Origin: Lactiplantibacillus dongliensis
Lineage (GTDB): Bacteria; Bacillota; Bacilli; Lactobacillales; Lactobacillaceae
NCBI RefSeq assembly: GCF_005405105.1
Contig: NZ_BJDK01000024.1
Coordinates: 1 to 53,942 of the forward strand
Direction of reading: 5' to 3'
Length of the DNA: 53,942 bases
Of this stretch, positions 1 through 8,258 are shown in pieces; position 1 is the stretch's first letter, and each line of letters starts with the position of its first letter. A program made the position numbers and the translations under genes. The notes beneath the pieces are model-generated. The model was not told where the DNA came from. It saw nothing but the letters and a program-made list of their open reading frames with translations, and searched no databases.

Positions 1-94
1 TATACCTGTTCCCATGTCGAACACAGAAGTCAAGCTTCTTAGCGCCGAGAGTAGTTGGGGGATCGCTCCCTGCGAGGATAGGACGTTGCCATGC
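1..94 (+). rRNA. rrf: 5S ribosomal RNA, 3' part
   Basis: The first 94 bases read as the 3' three quarters of a Lactobacillales 5S rRNA: the CCCATGTCGAACACAGAAGT loop region, the AAGCTTCTTAGCGCC segment and the closing GGACGTTGCCATGC. The 5' end lies outside the window, so this is the end of an rRNA operon entering from the left. Confidence 0.93.
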
Positions 95-98
95 AAAC

Positions 99-129
99 GA
101 AGGGAATCGAGTAATCGATTCCCTTTTTT
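99..129 (+). terminator. rRNA operon terminator
   Basis: A 10-bp stem, AGGGAATCGA/TCGATTCCCT, with a GTAA loop is followed by a run of T. It sits directly behind the 5S rRNA and should end the rRNA transcript before the tRNA gene. Confidence 0.85.
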
Positions 130-143
130 AGTACCTAAAAGTC

Positions 144-172
144 CTTACATTTAAAGACAGGTTTGGTATACT
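144..172 (+). promoter_or_regulatory. probable tRNA-Thr promoter
   Basis: TATACT at 167-172 is a good -10 box. The matching -35 is only a weak CTTACA/TTACAT around 144-150. It lies between the rRNA terminator and the tRNA, suggesting the tRNA has its own promoter. Confidence 0.4.
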
Positions 173-189
173 ATTTAAGGAAAAGAAAT

Positions 190-262
190 GCCGTTTTAGC
201 TCAGCAGGTAGAGCGTTTCCATGGTAAGGAAGAGGTCAGCGGTTCAAATCCGCTAAACGGCT
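190..262 (+). tRNA. tRNA-Thr (anticodon GGT)
   Basis: Full cloverleaf: acceptor GCCGTTT (190-196) pairs with AAACGGC (255-261), with T262 as discriminator. The D arm is GCTC...GAGC. The anticodon stem TTTCC/GGAAG closes a seven-base loop ATGGTAA carrying GGT at 223-225. The T arm has the GGTTCAAATCC loop. Anticodon GGT reads ACC (Thr). CCA is not encoded. Confidence 0.95.
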
Positions 263-343
263 TAGATGAGATTAAAAGCGAGCGTGGCCGAGTCAATCGA
301 CTTGGTCACGTTTGTTTTTTCTAAAACTTTGGAGGCGCTTTTA

Positions 344-1279
344 TTGAAATATACGGGGATTAAGTGGGGGTTATTGCTAGCTGGGACCTTATTAGGTGGG
401 GGCTTGTTTAGTCTGACGCCTGCTCAGGCGAGTTATCAGACGATGTTTGCCCGAGAAGGACAATTAGCTTTACAGGAACGTCAAGATGCGACTCAGTCAT
501 TTGAACGCCGCGTGAGTCGATATAAATCGGTTTTTGTGACCAAGACGGCACAAGGCCAAGCGCGTAACGTTAGCCTAATGTTCTACCAGCAAGCACAGAC
601 GCAAAAATTCAATCATTATGCAAAACATTGGTTAAATGTCCGGCAACTAACTAATGGCCAGATCTATGTCTATAATGATCGAACGGTCTATGGGCCGTAT
701 CTAGTGGCTTATCATCAGCTCAAGAAAGGCCATGGCACACGGGTAATGGCCGGAAAGCGGTCGGTACGGGTTCACTATTCTAAAGCCAACAACGTTAGTT
801 TTTATTATCAAAAGCAGCGCTTGACGGTCCATTTAAAGACCAGTCGAGTGACATTAAACGGCAAAACCATCAGTGCCAAACACAACCGGCCATTTAAAGG
901 AAACATCCCGACCCATGGTAAACGGACCACGCGCTTGGTTGCGGATGCCAAATGCTATTTAGGTGTCCCGTATCGTTATGCGGGCCGGGATGCTTTTGGC
1001 GGCCTGGATTGTGCAAGTTTTGTGAACCAAGTGTACTTAGATGTCGAACAGCGCGACATTGGTGGGATGACCGGGGTACAAGAAAAACTAGGCAACCATC
1101 GGGCAGTTAGTGCTGCTCGAACCGGGGATCTGCTATTCTGGCGCCATCCAGGTGACCAATATACGTACCATGTTGCCATGGCAATCGGTCATGGGCAATT
1201 AATCGAAGAAGCGGGTAAAAGCGTTCACGTGAGCCGAATTAAGGCCCGTAAGCCCCAATTTAGTATTCGAATGCATTAG
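344..1279 (+). CDS. secreted NlpC/P60 cell-wall hydrolase
   Basis: Predicted secreted peptidoglycan endopeptidase of 311 aa. A TTG start at 344 is preferred over the longer open frame from 266, because GGAGG lies seven to eight bases upstream and the product then begins with a normal signal peptide: MKYTGIK, a hydrophobic stretch, and an AQA-S cleavage site near residue 29. The longer frame would begin just behind the tRNA without a ribosome binding site. The C-terminal third is the NlpC/P60 domain: GLDCASFV carries the nucleophilic Cys and YHVAMAIGHG the catalytic His. The middle part is basic, Tyr-rich and not assigned; it may bind the wall. No operon partner. Confidence 0.85.
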   Translation: MKYTGIKWGLLLAGTLLGGGLFSLTPAQASYQTMFAREGQLALQERQDATQSFERRVSRYKSVFVTKTAQGQARNVSLMFYQQAQTQKFNHYAKHWLNVRQLTNGQIYVYNDRTVYGPYLVAYHQLKKGHGTRVMAGKRSVRVHYSKANNVSFYYQKQRLTVHLKTSRVTLNGKTISAKHNRPFKGNIPTHGKRTTRLVADAKCYLGVPYRYAGRDAFGGLDCASFVNQVYLDVEQRDIGGMTGVQEKLGNHRAVSAARTGDLLFWRHPGDQYTYHVAMAIGHGQLIEEAGKSVHVSRIKARKPQFSIRMH

Positions 1280-1284
1280 AACAG

Positions 1285-1331
1285 AAAATCCCAGTCATGA
1301 TTAGCTAGACTAGTCATGACTGGGATTTTTT
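1285..1331. terminator. bidirectional terminator
   Basis: A long inverted repeat, AAAATCCCAGTCATGA with TCATGACTGGGATTTT, has A runs on the left and T runs on the right. It serves the NlpC/P60 gene and the convergent MarR gene, whose stop overlaps the right arm. Confidence 0.85.
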
Positions 1332-1782
1332 AGTCCTTAGATTTGGACGCAATGACTTGATGAGTAAAGTCATCAAAGAAAGTTAACATGGTTTTAATAC
1401 GATCGCGACCTAGTTGATCAATCCACTGGTCGAATACGAGTTGAATGTCTTGAATCAACTGTTTATCGGTTGCTTGGCCCTTTTCGGTTAATAACAGACT
1501 CTTTTGCCGCCGGTCTGCGGGATTAGCAACTTGGTAGACGTAGTCATATTTAAGCAGAGTACTGATTTGGCGGGAAATGGCACTCCGTGAGACATGATGA
1601 CTGTCAGCGATATCCATCAATAAAATCGGCTTGGTACTTGTTCCAATTTCATGCATGATTAGAAAGGCATCGAAGGTCATATGATAACGACTAATCGGTT
1701 CGGAAATAAAGTCATCCATGTAGCGCAAGACCGTAGCGTAATACTTTAAAAAATCATCTAACATTTTAGGCGATCCGTTCAT
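1330..1782 (-). CDS. MarR-family transcriptional regulator
   Basis: A 150-aa winged-helix protein of normal MarR length. Helices around residues 55-75 (LLMDIADSHHVSRSAISRQISTL, split by one turn) form the DNA-recognition part. The wing has the family Asp-Arg-Arg signature NPADRRQKSL followed by LTEKG. The ATG start at 1782 has GAGGAGG upstream. The gene is transcribed in the same direction as the APC permease at 1978-3408 but has its own upstream region, with a terminator at 1924-1964 in between. The ligand and targets cannot be read from the sequence. Confidence 0.85.
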   Translation of the reverse strand: MNGSPKMLDDFLKYYATVLRYMDDFISEPISRYHMTFDAFLIMHEIGTSTKPILLMDIADSHHVSRSAISRQISTLLKYDYVYQVANPADRRQKSLLLTEKGQATDKQLIQDIQLVFDQWIDQLGRDRIKTMLTFFDDFTHQVIASKSKD

Positions 1783-1923
1783 CCTATATCCTCCTCGTAT
1801 TTCGAAGTTCCTGATAGAACATTTAATTGCATAAAATTAATTATAACATTAGTCAATTTATATCTACATAGTGAATGATAACGCCAAATGACTCTAAAGT
1901 ATAAAAATTCAACTCCAAACTAG

Positions 1924-1964
1924 CAAAAAACGACCGAATCCTTAAAATCTAAGGTTTCGGTCGT
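1924..1964 (-). terminator. terminator of the APC permease gene
   Basis: Inverted repeat CGACCGAAACCTTAG/ CTAAGGTTTCGGTCG-like (1931-1963) followed, on the minus strand, by six T. It lies just behind the permease stop codon. Confidence 0.8.
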
Positions 1965-1977
1965 TACTTATTTTAGA

Positions 1978-3408
1978 TTATGCAGTTTGATGACGCCGAG
2001 CAATCAATGGTAAAATCATGCCCAAGCCAACAAAGATAATCGGTGTGGCAATGTTTAAAGCTAATTGGAACCACCAGCCGCTAGGGTTAGCTGCGAGGGA
2101 AGTTTTTGGCACCATCCCTAAGATACAAGCGAAGGCGGTAAAGAAGAAGCACCAAGCGCCGACTAGCTTACCCGTAAGTGGGTTCTTTAAGAACATGTAA
2201 TCGCTCTTGAATTGTTTGAGATGTTGGTTCAAGAGAATGTAAGCCAAGAAGACCCAGAGATAACGCATTGGCATCACAATGGAATTTAAGTTTAGTAGCC
2301 AGTTATAAAGCTCATTCATATTACCAATTCCAAGCGCGGGAATGATAATTAAAATGCTGACTAGGATCCCAGTCATAATATAGCCATTGACGGGGACATC
2401 TTTTTTGTTCATCTTGCTTAACTTCTTTGGGACGAATTCGGGATCGGCATCACCTAATAAAATCTTTAATGGGGCATCGATTGAGAAAGCCAACGCTGAA
2501 ATCTGCGCTAAGACATTGGCGATTGCATAAAGAATTAAGAAGAGGTTCCCAACGTGATAGAAGGTACCTAACCGTTGGAAAGCATAGTAGGCACCGTTAG
2601 CCATCAGGTCCTTAGGAATGTGGTTGGCATTAAACAACATCCCCATTGCAAATGACCCTAACAACGCACAAACGGCAACCATCCCAGCTAAGATCAGCAT
2701 TCCAAGTGGAAATTCACGCCCGGGGTTCTTGGTCTTATTGACATAGGGTGAAATCTTTTCGGAACCGCCGACCGCGAAAACTAACATGGAAATCGTGGTG
2801 AAGTAGGCGAAATCGAACTTTGGTAAGTAGGATTTAAACGAGAGCATGTTCGGTGTCTGCACCGTGGCCGTTGTCATCATGGGCGCTGAGACCGCTAAGA
2901 TGATGAAAAGAATCGACATGATGAACATCCCGGTCCCAGCAACACTCCCAATCCGTTTCAGGGTGGTTAAGCCAAGCGACGCAATCCATAAGAAGAATAA
3001 AAATAGCGCTAAACAAATCGCTTGGACGACCATGGCGGGCGTATTGTTGACAAAGTTCCCGTTGCCCTTGAATAGCCAACTAAAGGCGATGAGAATTCCT
3101 TGTGGCTTTTGAGCTAAGTAAGGAATGTGGACGATCCAGTACGTCCAGGCGGCGTAATAAGCCAGCCGTTTTGTACTGGTCGCTCGGATCCACGAAGAAA
3201 CGCCCCCTTCGGCTTCTTTAAACGTTGAGCCTAATTGCCCCACGATTAACGTATAGGGGACGAAGTAGATGATCATGATGAGGACCCAGGAGGTGACGAC
3301 GGATAACCCTTGCAACGCAAAGTTGTTAACAACGTTACCCAAGCCCCAAACGGCCACAAACGCAATTAAGGCGATGTTTGACCATCGTAACTGCTTTTCA
3401 GTTTTCAT
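1978..3408 (-). CDS. APC-superfamily amino acid permease (YjeM-like)
   Basis: Integral membrane transporter of 476 aa with about 12 hydrophobic segments, the usual size for the amino acid-polyamine-organocation superfamily. The N-terminal helix contains VWGLGNVVNNFALQG, in the position of the glycine-rich unwound TM1, and the segment AEGGVSSWI is typical of the glutamate/GABA-type branch. From memory it most resembles the YjeM group; the substrate is unknown. The ATG at 3408 follows a GGAG site. The downstream terminator indicates a monocistronic gene. The MarR gene next to it could control it, but nothing in the sequence shows that. Confidence 0.8.
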   Translation of the reverse strand: MKTEKQLRWSNIALIAFVAVWGLGNVVNNFALQGLSVVTSWVLIMIIYFVPYTLIVGQLGSTFKEAEGGVSSWIRATSTKRLAYYAAWTYWIVHIPYLAQKPQGILIAFSWLFKGNGNFVNNTPAMVVQAICLALFLFFLWIASLGLTTLKRIGSVAGTGMFIMSILFIILAVSAPMMTTATVQTPNMLSFKSYLPKFDFAYFTTISMLVFAVGGSEKISPYVNKTKNPGREFPLGMLILAGMVAVCALLGSFAMGMLFNANHIPKDLMANGAYYAFQRLGTFYHVGNLFLILYAIANVLAQISALAFSIDAPLKILLGDADPEFVPKKLSKMNKKDVPVNGYIMTGILVSILIIIPALGIGNMNELYNWLLNLNSIVMPMRYLWVFLAYILLNQHLKQFKSDYMFLKNPLTGKLVGAWCFFFTAFACILGMVPKTSLAANPSGWWFQLALNIATPIIFVGLGMILPLIARRHQTA

Positions 3409-3551
3409 AGCTTGAACTCCTTTTTTTAGATTATAGACAACTTAATTTTAAATCGGAAATGGAAGCGGTGACAAGCTTATTTTTTCAATATTAAAAGCGC
3501 TTTACAAAGTCATTAATAAAATGAGCAATTGGTGTCAGTTTGGCGAAAGTT

Positions 3552-3560
3552 TGCTATTAT
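3552..3560 (+). promoter_or_regulatory. extended -10 promoter of the AroD-like gene
   Basis: TG-C-TATTAT forms an extended -10 about 60 bases before the start codon. No strong -35 is visible. Confidence 0.4.
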
Positions 3561-3617
3561 TAAGGTATGAGATACGGCCGGTAGTGATTTAACCGGACTG
3601 GAAGCGGGGAAGAAAGC

Positions 3618-4370
3618 ATGCAAACGGTAACAATTGGAACGATGACGTTGGGCACTGGTTTACCAAAGATTGGCGTCACTTTGACGGGGAGTACCCGGGC
3701 CATTTTATTAGGACAAGCAGCACAAGTCTTGACGTCAGCAGCGCAAATCGTCGAATGGCGGTTAGATCAATACACGGAATTAGATAATCGCGCCGAGCTG
3801 ATTAATACGGCGACTCAATTGCGTCAAGTGTTAGGAACGATTCCGGTCATTGCCAAGTTGACCGCATCGACCGTAGCTGATGCTGACGCGTATTACCAAC
3901 TTTATCAGACGTTGGTTAATAATCGGGCGGTTGATGCGGTCGATATTGACTTATCGATGGTCAATGCGGCTGCGTTTATGCCGTTGACCAAGCAAATGCG
4001 GGCGACGCAGATTCGGTTGATTTTGAGTCAAACGACGACGGCTGCTACGCCAGAACTTGCCGATTTAGTCGCCACTTATCAAGCAATGGCGGCCGCTGGG
4101 GCGGATATTGCCCGGGTCACGATTAATGCCCAGACCGCTTTAGATGTCTTGACCTTGATGACGGCGACGGCGCAAGCCCGGACCAAGGTGACGCTACCCC
4201 TGATTGCTACTGCTAATGGGGCCTGGGGGCGTTATAGCAGCGTTAGCGGGCAACTCATCGGCTCGGCGTTGACATTTGGTCAAGTTGGGCATGGCGATGG
4301 TCGTGGTCAGTTACCAGTCAGTCAATTAAAACAAACGTTACAGACCTTATCATCAGCGGGAAGGGGTTAG
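3618..4370 (+). CDS. type I 3-dehydroquinate dehydratase-like protein lacking the catalytic His/Lys
   Basis: At 250 aa it is colinear with E. coli AroD (252 aa): GTGLPKIGVTLTG, VEWRLDQY, GADIARVTINAQTALDVLTLM and IGSALTFGQ all line up. AroD uses a Schiff-base Lys and a general His for dehydration of 3-dehydroquinate in the shikimate pathway. Here the His segment (SNHDFHKTP in E. coli) reads SQTTTAATP, and the Lys segment (ADIPKIA) reads ADIARVT, so His became Thr and Lys became Arg. The substrate-binding Glu and Arg of EWR, the Arg of WGR and the Gln of RGQ remain. It is therefore either non-catalytic (binding or regulatory) or works differently. It is probably co-transcribed with the small membrane protein four bases downstream. 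Confidence 0.8.
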   Translation: MQTVTIGTMTLGTGLPKIGVTLTGSTRAILLGQAAQVLTSAAQIVEWRLDQYTELDNRAELINTATQLRQVLGTIPVIAKLTASTVADADAYYQLYQTLVNNRAVDAVDIDLSMVNAAAFMPLTKQMRATQIRLILSQTTTAATPELADLVATYQAMAAAGADIARVTINAQTALDVLTLMTATAQARTKVTLPLIATANGAWGRYSSVSGQLIGSALTFGQVGHGDGRGQLPVSQLKQTLQTLSSAGRG

Positions 4371-4374
4371 CGGC

Positions 4375-4599
4375 ATGCAAATGCGTTCGATATGGCGCCA
4401 TACGAGTACGATTATTCAGACACTGGCGATTTACTTTTTATTAATCCAGGGTCCTTATGATCTGTGGATTGCCAAGGTCGGTTACCATTGGCAGATGTAT
4501 CTGACGAATATTTTTGGGATCACTGCGTTATTCTTAGTGGTGGACTTAAGCTATAACTACTTACGTCAGCGGTTATTAAAACGACGGTCAAAAAAATAA
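4375..4599 (+). CDS. small membrane protein, unknown function
   Basis: A 74-aa protein with two predicted membrane helices (about residues 12-31 and 43-61) and a strongly basic tail ending LLKRRSKK, placing both ends probably in the cytoplasm. It starts four bases after the AroD-like stop codon, behind AAGGGG, so it is likely translationally coupled to it. The family is not recognised. The conserved spacing suggests a functional link with the AroD-like protein, but that is inference. Confidence 0.6.
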   Translation: MQMRSIWRHTSTIIQTLAIYFLLIQGPYDLWIAKVGYHWQMYLTNIFGITALFLVVDLSYNYLRQRLLKRRSKK

Positions 4600-4626
4600 G
4601 CTAGCCGGCAGCTAGCTTATTTTTTA
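4594..4626. terminator. bidirectional terminator
   Basis: ATAAGCTAGC/GCTAGCTTAT stem flanked by A and T runs, placed between the convergent small membrane protein gene and the flavodoxin gene. Confidence 0.8.
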
Positions 4627-4632
4627 ACGTCA

Positions 4633-5082
4633 TTATTCAGCTTGTTTTGCGACTAACTTTTCTGCGAAAGCATCGAGGTGTTTAACGTCATCAGCTTCTG
4701 GGGCTAAGTTAACGAAGACATCGTCGGCACCTTGGGTCGCACCGGCTTTTTTAAAGGCATTGCTAAAGTCAGTGACGGCCCGGCAGTAATCGTCGTCATA
4801 GAACGTATCACCGGAGCCCGCGCAGCCATAGACTTTACCATGAAGGTCCACTTCTGGTAAGTCGTCAAAGAAGTCGAGGCCTTCTTCTGGTAGAGCGCCT
4901 TCATCATAAGTGTAAGGCACGACGATACAAATATCGAAATTCTTAAAATCGTTGGCATCAGCTTGTGAGATTTCTTCTTTAGTGACATCAACCCCCAGTT
5001 GTTCTAACTTTTCGATGATGATATCAGCGACGTCTTCATTATTACCTGTAATTGTCGCAAAAATTACTTTAGCAGTTGCCAT
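4633..5082 (-). CDS. flavodoxin
   Basis: A 149-aa short-chain flavodoxin, an FMN electron carrier. The N-terminal strand VIFATITGNNEDVAD is the phosphate-binding loop, in which the family usually has S/T-x-T-G-N-T. The acidic stretch YTYDEGALPEEGLDFFDDL and the motif CAGSGDTFYDDDYCRAV supply the isoalloxazine-stacking loops. The protein is very acidic, as usual for flavodoxins. It is monocistronic, divergent from the MapZ-like gene. The redox partner is not visible nearby. Confidence 0.9.
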   Translation of the reverse strand: MATAKVIFATITGNNEDVADIIIEKLEQLGVDVTKEEISQADANDFKNFDICIVVPYTYDEGALPEEGLDFFDDLPEVDLHGKVYGCAGSGDTFYDDDYCRAVTDFSNAFKKAGATQGADDVFVNLAPEADDVKHLDAFAEKLVAKQAE

Positions 5083-5205
5083 ATAAACCCCTCGCTTTCA
5101 ACTAATCTTTATGCTGATTATAACAGAATTTAAAGCTGAAATTAAGGGGCGGGGGATTTATTCGTGATAACCAAGCCGAGTGCGGTTTCTCGCAATGCCA
5201 ATCCA

Positions 5206-5214
5206 TGCTATAAT
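5206..5214 (+). promoter_or_regulatory. extended -10 promoter of the MapZ-like gene
   Basis: TG-C-TATAAT is a consensus extended -10 about 98 bases upstream of the TTG start. The -35 is weak. Confidence 0.6.
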
Positions 5215-5311
5215 TTAACTATTAATACACCTTAAAGTCCCCGTCTTATTGAATGAATCAGTCATAAGACGTCATCTAAAAAAATTAAACTTGAAGCTAG
5301 GAGAAATAAAA

Positions 5312-7012
5312 TTGCCAAAGAAAAATAATCGTCAAAAGAAAGGGCTTGCCAAGCGGTTATGGCACTCGATTACGGAACCAATTCCTGATGAAAATGATGA
5401 TCAGGCTAATGAACAGATTCCATTAGCTTATGATTTGAAAGATCCTGATAGTTCGAGTAGTCAAGCGGCAAGTGCTGACAGTCAACCGACTTCGGAAGTC
5501 TCGGAACAACCAGTAATTAATATGGACTCAGAAGCGACGGAAGCCCCATTACCAACCCGTCGCAGTCGCTTAGCGGCACAATCAACGGCAGCTGAAGACT
5601 TGGATGAGACGCCTCATTCAGTTGCGGCTTCACAAGCGGCACAACCAACTAGTGAAGCCACTAGTACCGTGGCTTCTGCGACATCGGCACCGTCTTCAGC
5701 CAGTTGGCGGCAGATGCCAACAATGGATACGACCACGAGTGCCGCTACTGGCAATGGCCAACCAGTGATCTCAATCAATGCTTCAGAAGCGGCCTCGGCG
5801 GATGATGAACCTCAGATTCCGTTATCTCGTGAAGAATTATTTGAAGATCAACAACCTAATGCGGGGAGCGCCGCTAACACCGAAGATGCGTCAGCTGAAC
5901 CGATGTCACGAATGGCGCGACATAACGAGACCGATGAGTCAGCGACAACTGATACCGGCGCGACTAACGAAAATCCGCATTTGAAGAAGAAACAAAAGCC
6001 GGCTAAACCACATCAAAAGCCGAAGTCGCATCGTAGCGGCAAGTTAGTGGCGGCTGGAGTCGGCATCTTAATCGTGGCAGCTTTAGGTTTTATGTTCATG
6101 TGGACGCATGCGAAGACGACCCAGGCCCAAGCGAAGGCTAATGCTGAAGAAATCGTCAAAGAGATCTATACGACCGATGCGCAACGGGACTTACGTAGTG
6201 GGGCCTCAAGTGATAAGTTGGCTCAATTACAAACTTATATTGATGAATTATCGAAATCCGATGAGAAGGCTAGCTTACAAAGTCAACACGATACTGCAGC
6301 CAAGATGTTGAAGTTACGGTCACGGGTTGAAGGCCTGTATACGGGCAAGTTAATTAAGGCAGCGGTAACGACGAAGACGGTCAAAGCTGCCCAAGCAACG
6401 ATTAAAGATTCAGGATTAACGTCAAAGAAGGCTTACTTTACCAAGAAGTTGACTACTCAACTGGTAGCGACTGGCAAAACGGTTAAAAAGGTCCAAAGCG
6501 ATCATAAAGATTTTAAAGCTTTGTATACCAAGAAAGATAAGCTAAAATCAACGGTTTCAACCCTTGAAGTTGATGGCGTCTTGAAACAGTTGAAGAAGTA
6601 TCGGACGAAGTCACAATTGGCTGCCGACGACTATACGACCTTAAAAGCTGATCGGAAAGCCTTGGCTAAGTCAGAGAGTTCAGCGGCTGCGGCTAGTGCG
6701 AGTGCTTATTCGGATTCAGTTGCCAGCAGCTCAATGAGTGAATCAGCAGCATCAAGTTCCGCCGCTGATGAAAGCTCAAGTTCCGATGATTCGACTTACT
6801 CGAGTTCGGATGATACTAGCTCAACTGGGACCACTGGTACGGGTAATGATACAACCACCAGCTCAGCTAAGCATAGTTCTAGCACCACGACTAGCACTGA
6901 TAACAGTCAGACGACTGGCACTGGTACCGGTAATGGGACGAGTGATAATACCACGACTGGTAATGATACGACCGGGACGACCGGTGATACCACGACCACG
7001 ACGACTAATTAA
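5312..7012 (+). CDS. MapZ-like single-pass membrane protein with Ser/Thr-rich extracellular tail
   Basis: 566 aa from a TTG at 5312, chosen because TAGGAGAA lies just upstream; the longer frame from 5249 has no site. Residues 1-235 are a hydrophilic, Ser/Thr/Ala/Gln-rich cytoplasmic part that starts basic (PKKNNRQKKGLAKR). One membrane helix follows near 250-270 (VAAGVGILIVAALGFMFMW). Residues 280-460 are Lys/Ala-rich and probably helical, and the last 100 residues are a low-complexity Ser/Thr/Gly tail. Cytoplasmic phosphorylatable tail, single helix and helical extracellular domain match MapZ, the FtsZ-ring positioning protein of Lactobacillales. MapZ usually carries a second folded domain after the Ser-rich linker, which is absent here. 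A general stress or wall-sensing protein is the alternative. Confidence 0.5.
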   Translation: MPKKNNRQKKGLAKRLWHSITEPIPDENDDQANEQIPLAYDLKDPDSSSSQAASADSQPTSEVSEQPVINMDSEATEAPLPTRRSRLAAQSTAAEDLDETPHSVAASQAAQPTSEATSTVASATSAPSSASWRQMPTMDTTTSAATGNGQPVISINASEAASADDEPQIPLSREELFEDQQPNAGSAANTEDASAEPMSRMARHNETDESATTDTGATNENPHLKKKQKPAKPHQKPKSHRSGKLVAAGVGILIVAALGFMFMWTHAKTTQAQAKANAEEIVKEIYTTDAQRDLRSGASSDKLAQLQTYIDELSKSDEKASLQSQHDTAAKMLKLRSRVEGLYTGKLIKAAVTTKTVKAAQATIKDSGLTSKKAYFTKKLTTQLVATGKTVKKVQSDHKDFKALYTKKDKLKSTVSTLEVDGVLKQLKKYRTKSQLAADDYTTLKADRKALAKSESSAAAASASAYSDSVASSSMSESAASSSAADESSSSDDSTYSSSDDTSSTGTTGTGNDTTTSSAKHSSSTTTSTDNSQTTGTGTGNGTSDNTTTGNDTTGTTGDTTTTTTN

Positions 7013-7024
7013 GGGTTAATTTAA

Positions 7025-7062
7025 ACAGGGCATAACGTGAGCTTAGCGTTGTGTCCTGTTGT
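7025..7062 (+). terminator. probable terminator
   Basis: Thirteen paired bases (ACAGGGCATAACG with CGTTGTGTCCTGT, two G-T pairs) followed by a broken T tract, TTGTGTTTT. It lies between the MapZ-like and dehydrogenase genes. Confidence 0.5.
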
Positions 7063-7084
7063 GTTTTAGAAGGGAAGAATAAAG

Positions 7085-8035
7085 ATGCCACTAGCTTTGA
7101 TGGTGCAAGCAACCAAACCAGCTCAATTACAGCGGTTGCAACAAAGGTATCCAGACTGGCAGTTTATGCCGGTGGCCGATCTCCAGCCGCAAGATTATGC
7201 ACAAGTTACGGTGATGTATGGTTATCATCCAGTTTTAAACGCTATTTTGGCACTGCCGGATAATCGGTTACGTTTTTTGCAAGTGATTTCCGCCGGCGTT
7301 GATTATTTGCCGCTGGCTGATTTGCAGGCGCAAGGGGTCTTGGTGGCGAATACGAGCGGTATTCACGCCGATGCCATCAGTGAATCGGTGCTTGGTGCGA
7401 TGCTAACAGTGACGCGCGGGTATCAAGCTGCTTGGCAAAATCAAAATGGCGCTCGGCAGTGGACCTTACCAATGACGACTAGTACGTTAACGGGTCAGCG
7501 GTTACTGGTCTTTGGCACGGGGCAAATTGGCCAAGCAATTGCGGCTAAAGCCGCGGTGTTTGGGCTACACTTGATTGGCGTTAATACCAGTGGTCACCCG
7601 GCACCTGGATTTGATGAAACGGTTGCGTTAACGGCGAGCGAGTCCGCGGTGGCAAGGGCCGACTTTATCGTTAATGCATTGCCATTGACCCCCGTCACGC
7701 ATCATTTCTTTAACGCTGCTTTATTTGCACAGACGCGACAACAGCCATTATTGATCAATATCGGTCGTGGACCAGCTGTCGACACGACGGCGTTAATGGC
7801 GGCGTTAGACCAACACCAGCTAAGCGGGGCGGTGTTAGATGTGACGGAACCAGAACCGTTGCCAGCTAATCATCCGTTATGGCAACGATCAGATGTAATC
7901 ATCACGCCGCATATCTCGGGTCAAATCAGTCACTTTCGAGCGACGGTCTTTCCAATCTTTGTAGCTAACTTCGCGGCTTGGATTAAGACCGGCCAGTTGG
8001 CTAATCACCAAGTTGACTTAACTCGCGGCTATTAG
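7085..8035 (+). CDS. D-isomer-specific 2-hydroxyacid dehydrogenase family protein
   Basis: A 316-aa NAD(P)-dependent oxidoreductase. The Rossmann motif GTGQIG sits near residue 143. The catalytic set of the family is present: Arg in NIGRGPAVD, Glu in DVTEPEPLP and His in TPHISG. It would reduce a 2-keto acid or oxidise a 2-hydroxy acid; the exact substrate cannot be predicted, and the sequence is of the CtbP/phosphoglycerate-dehydrogenase-like branch rather than D-lactate dehydrogenase. ATG at 7085 follows GAAGGGAAG. Two structured repeats lie directly downstream instead of a simple terminator. Confidence 0.85.
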   Translation: MPLALMVQATKPAQLQRLQQRYPDWQFMPVADLQPQDYAQVTVMYGYHPVLNAILALPDNRLRFLQVISAGVDYLPLADLQAQGVLVANTSGIHADAISESVLGAMLTVTRGYQAAWQNQNGARQWTLPMTTSTLTGQRLLVFGTGQIGQAIAAKAAVFGLHLIGVNTSGHPAPGFDETVALTASESAVARADFIVNALPLTPVTHHFFNAALFAQTRQQPLLINIGRGPAVDTTALMAALDQHQLSGAVLDVTEPEPLPANHPLWQRSDVIITPHISGQISHFRATVFPIFVANFAAWIKTGQLANHQVDLTRGY

Positions 8036-8042
8036 ATATGTT

Positions 8043-8217
8043 TGGTGCTAGTTAAAATTGCCGCCTGCCGGTTGGGTTCTAAAACGCTGGAACGCCATGG
8101 GTCATTTTGAAGCCTCAGCCCGGTCTTCAAAGCTGACCTTGGCCTAAGTCCGAGCAAACCACTCGCACTAAGGCCAACGACACGGCTGAGCATTTTAGAA
8201 CCCAACCTCTCGGCTAA
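8043..8217 (-). repeat. structured intergenic repeat, subfamily A (full copy)
   Basis: A 19-bp outer stem, 8070-8088 with 8189-8207 (GGTTGGGTTCTAAAACGCT pairing AGCATTTTAGAACCCAACC), encloses two further hairpins: TTTGAAG/CTTCAAA around a CCGGGCTGAGG-like loop, and TTGGCCTTAG/CTTAGGCCAA. The conserved GTGTCGTT block lies on the minus strand. The left edge carries the companion motif GGTGCTAGTT (8043-8055). With the next entry it fills the 484-base gap after the dehydrogenase gene. Confidence 0.85.
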
Positions 8218-8258
8218 AACTACAGCTTAAACAGTTTATAACTTGTCAATCAATTAAC

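Noticed and set aside
266-343. N-terminal extension of the NlpC/P60 gene
   Set aside because: It begins at the tRNA edge without a ribosome binding site and hides a normal signal peptide; the TTG at 344 has GGAGG.
3490-3510. cre site AAAAGCGCTTTAC upstream of the permease
   Set aside because: At least two mismatches at conserved positions, including the right half.
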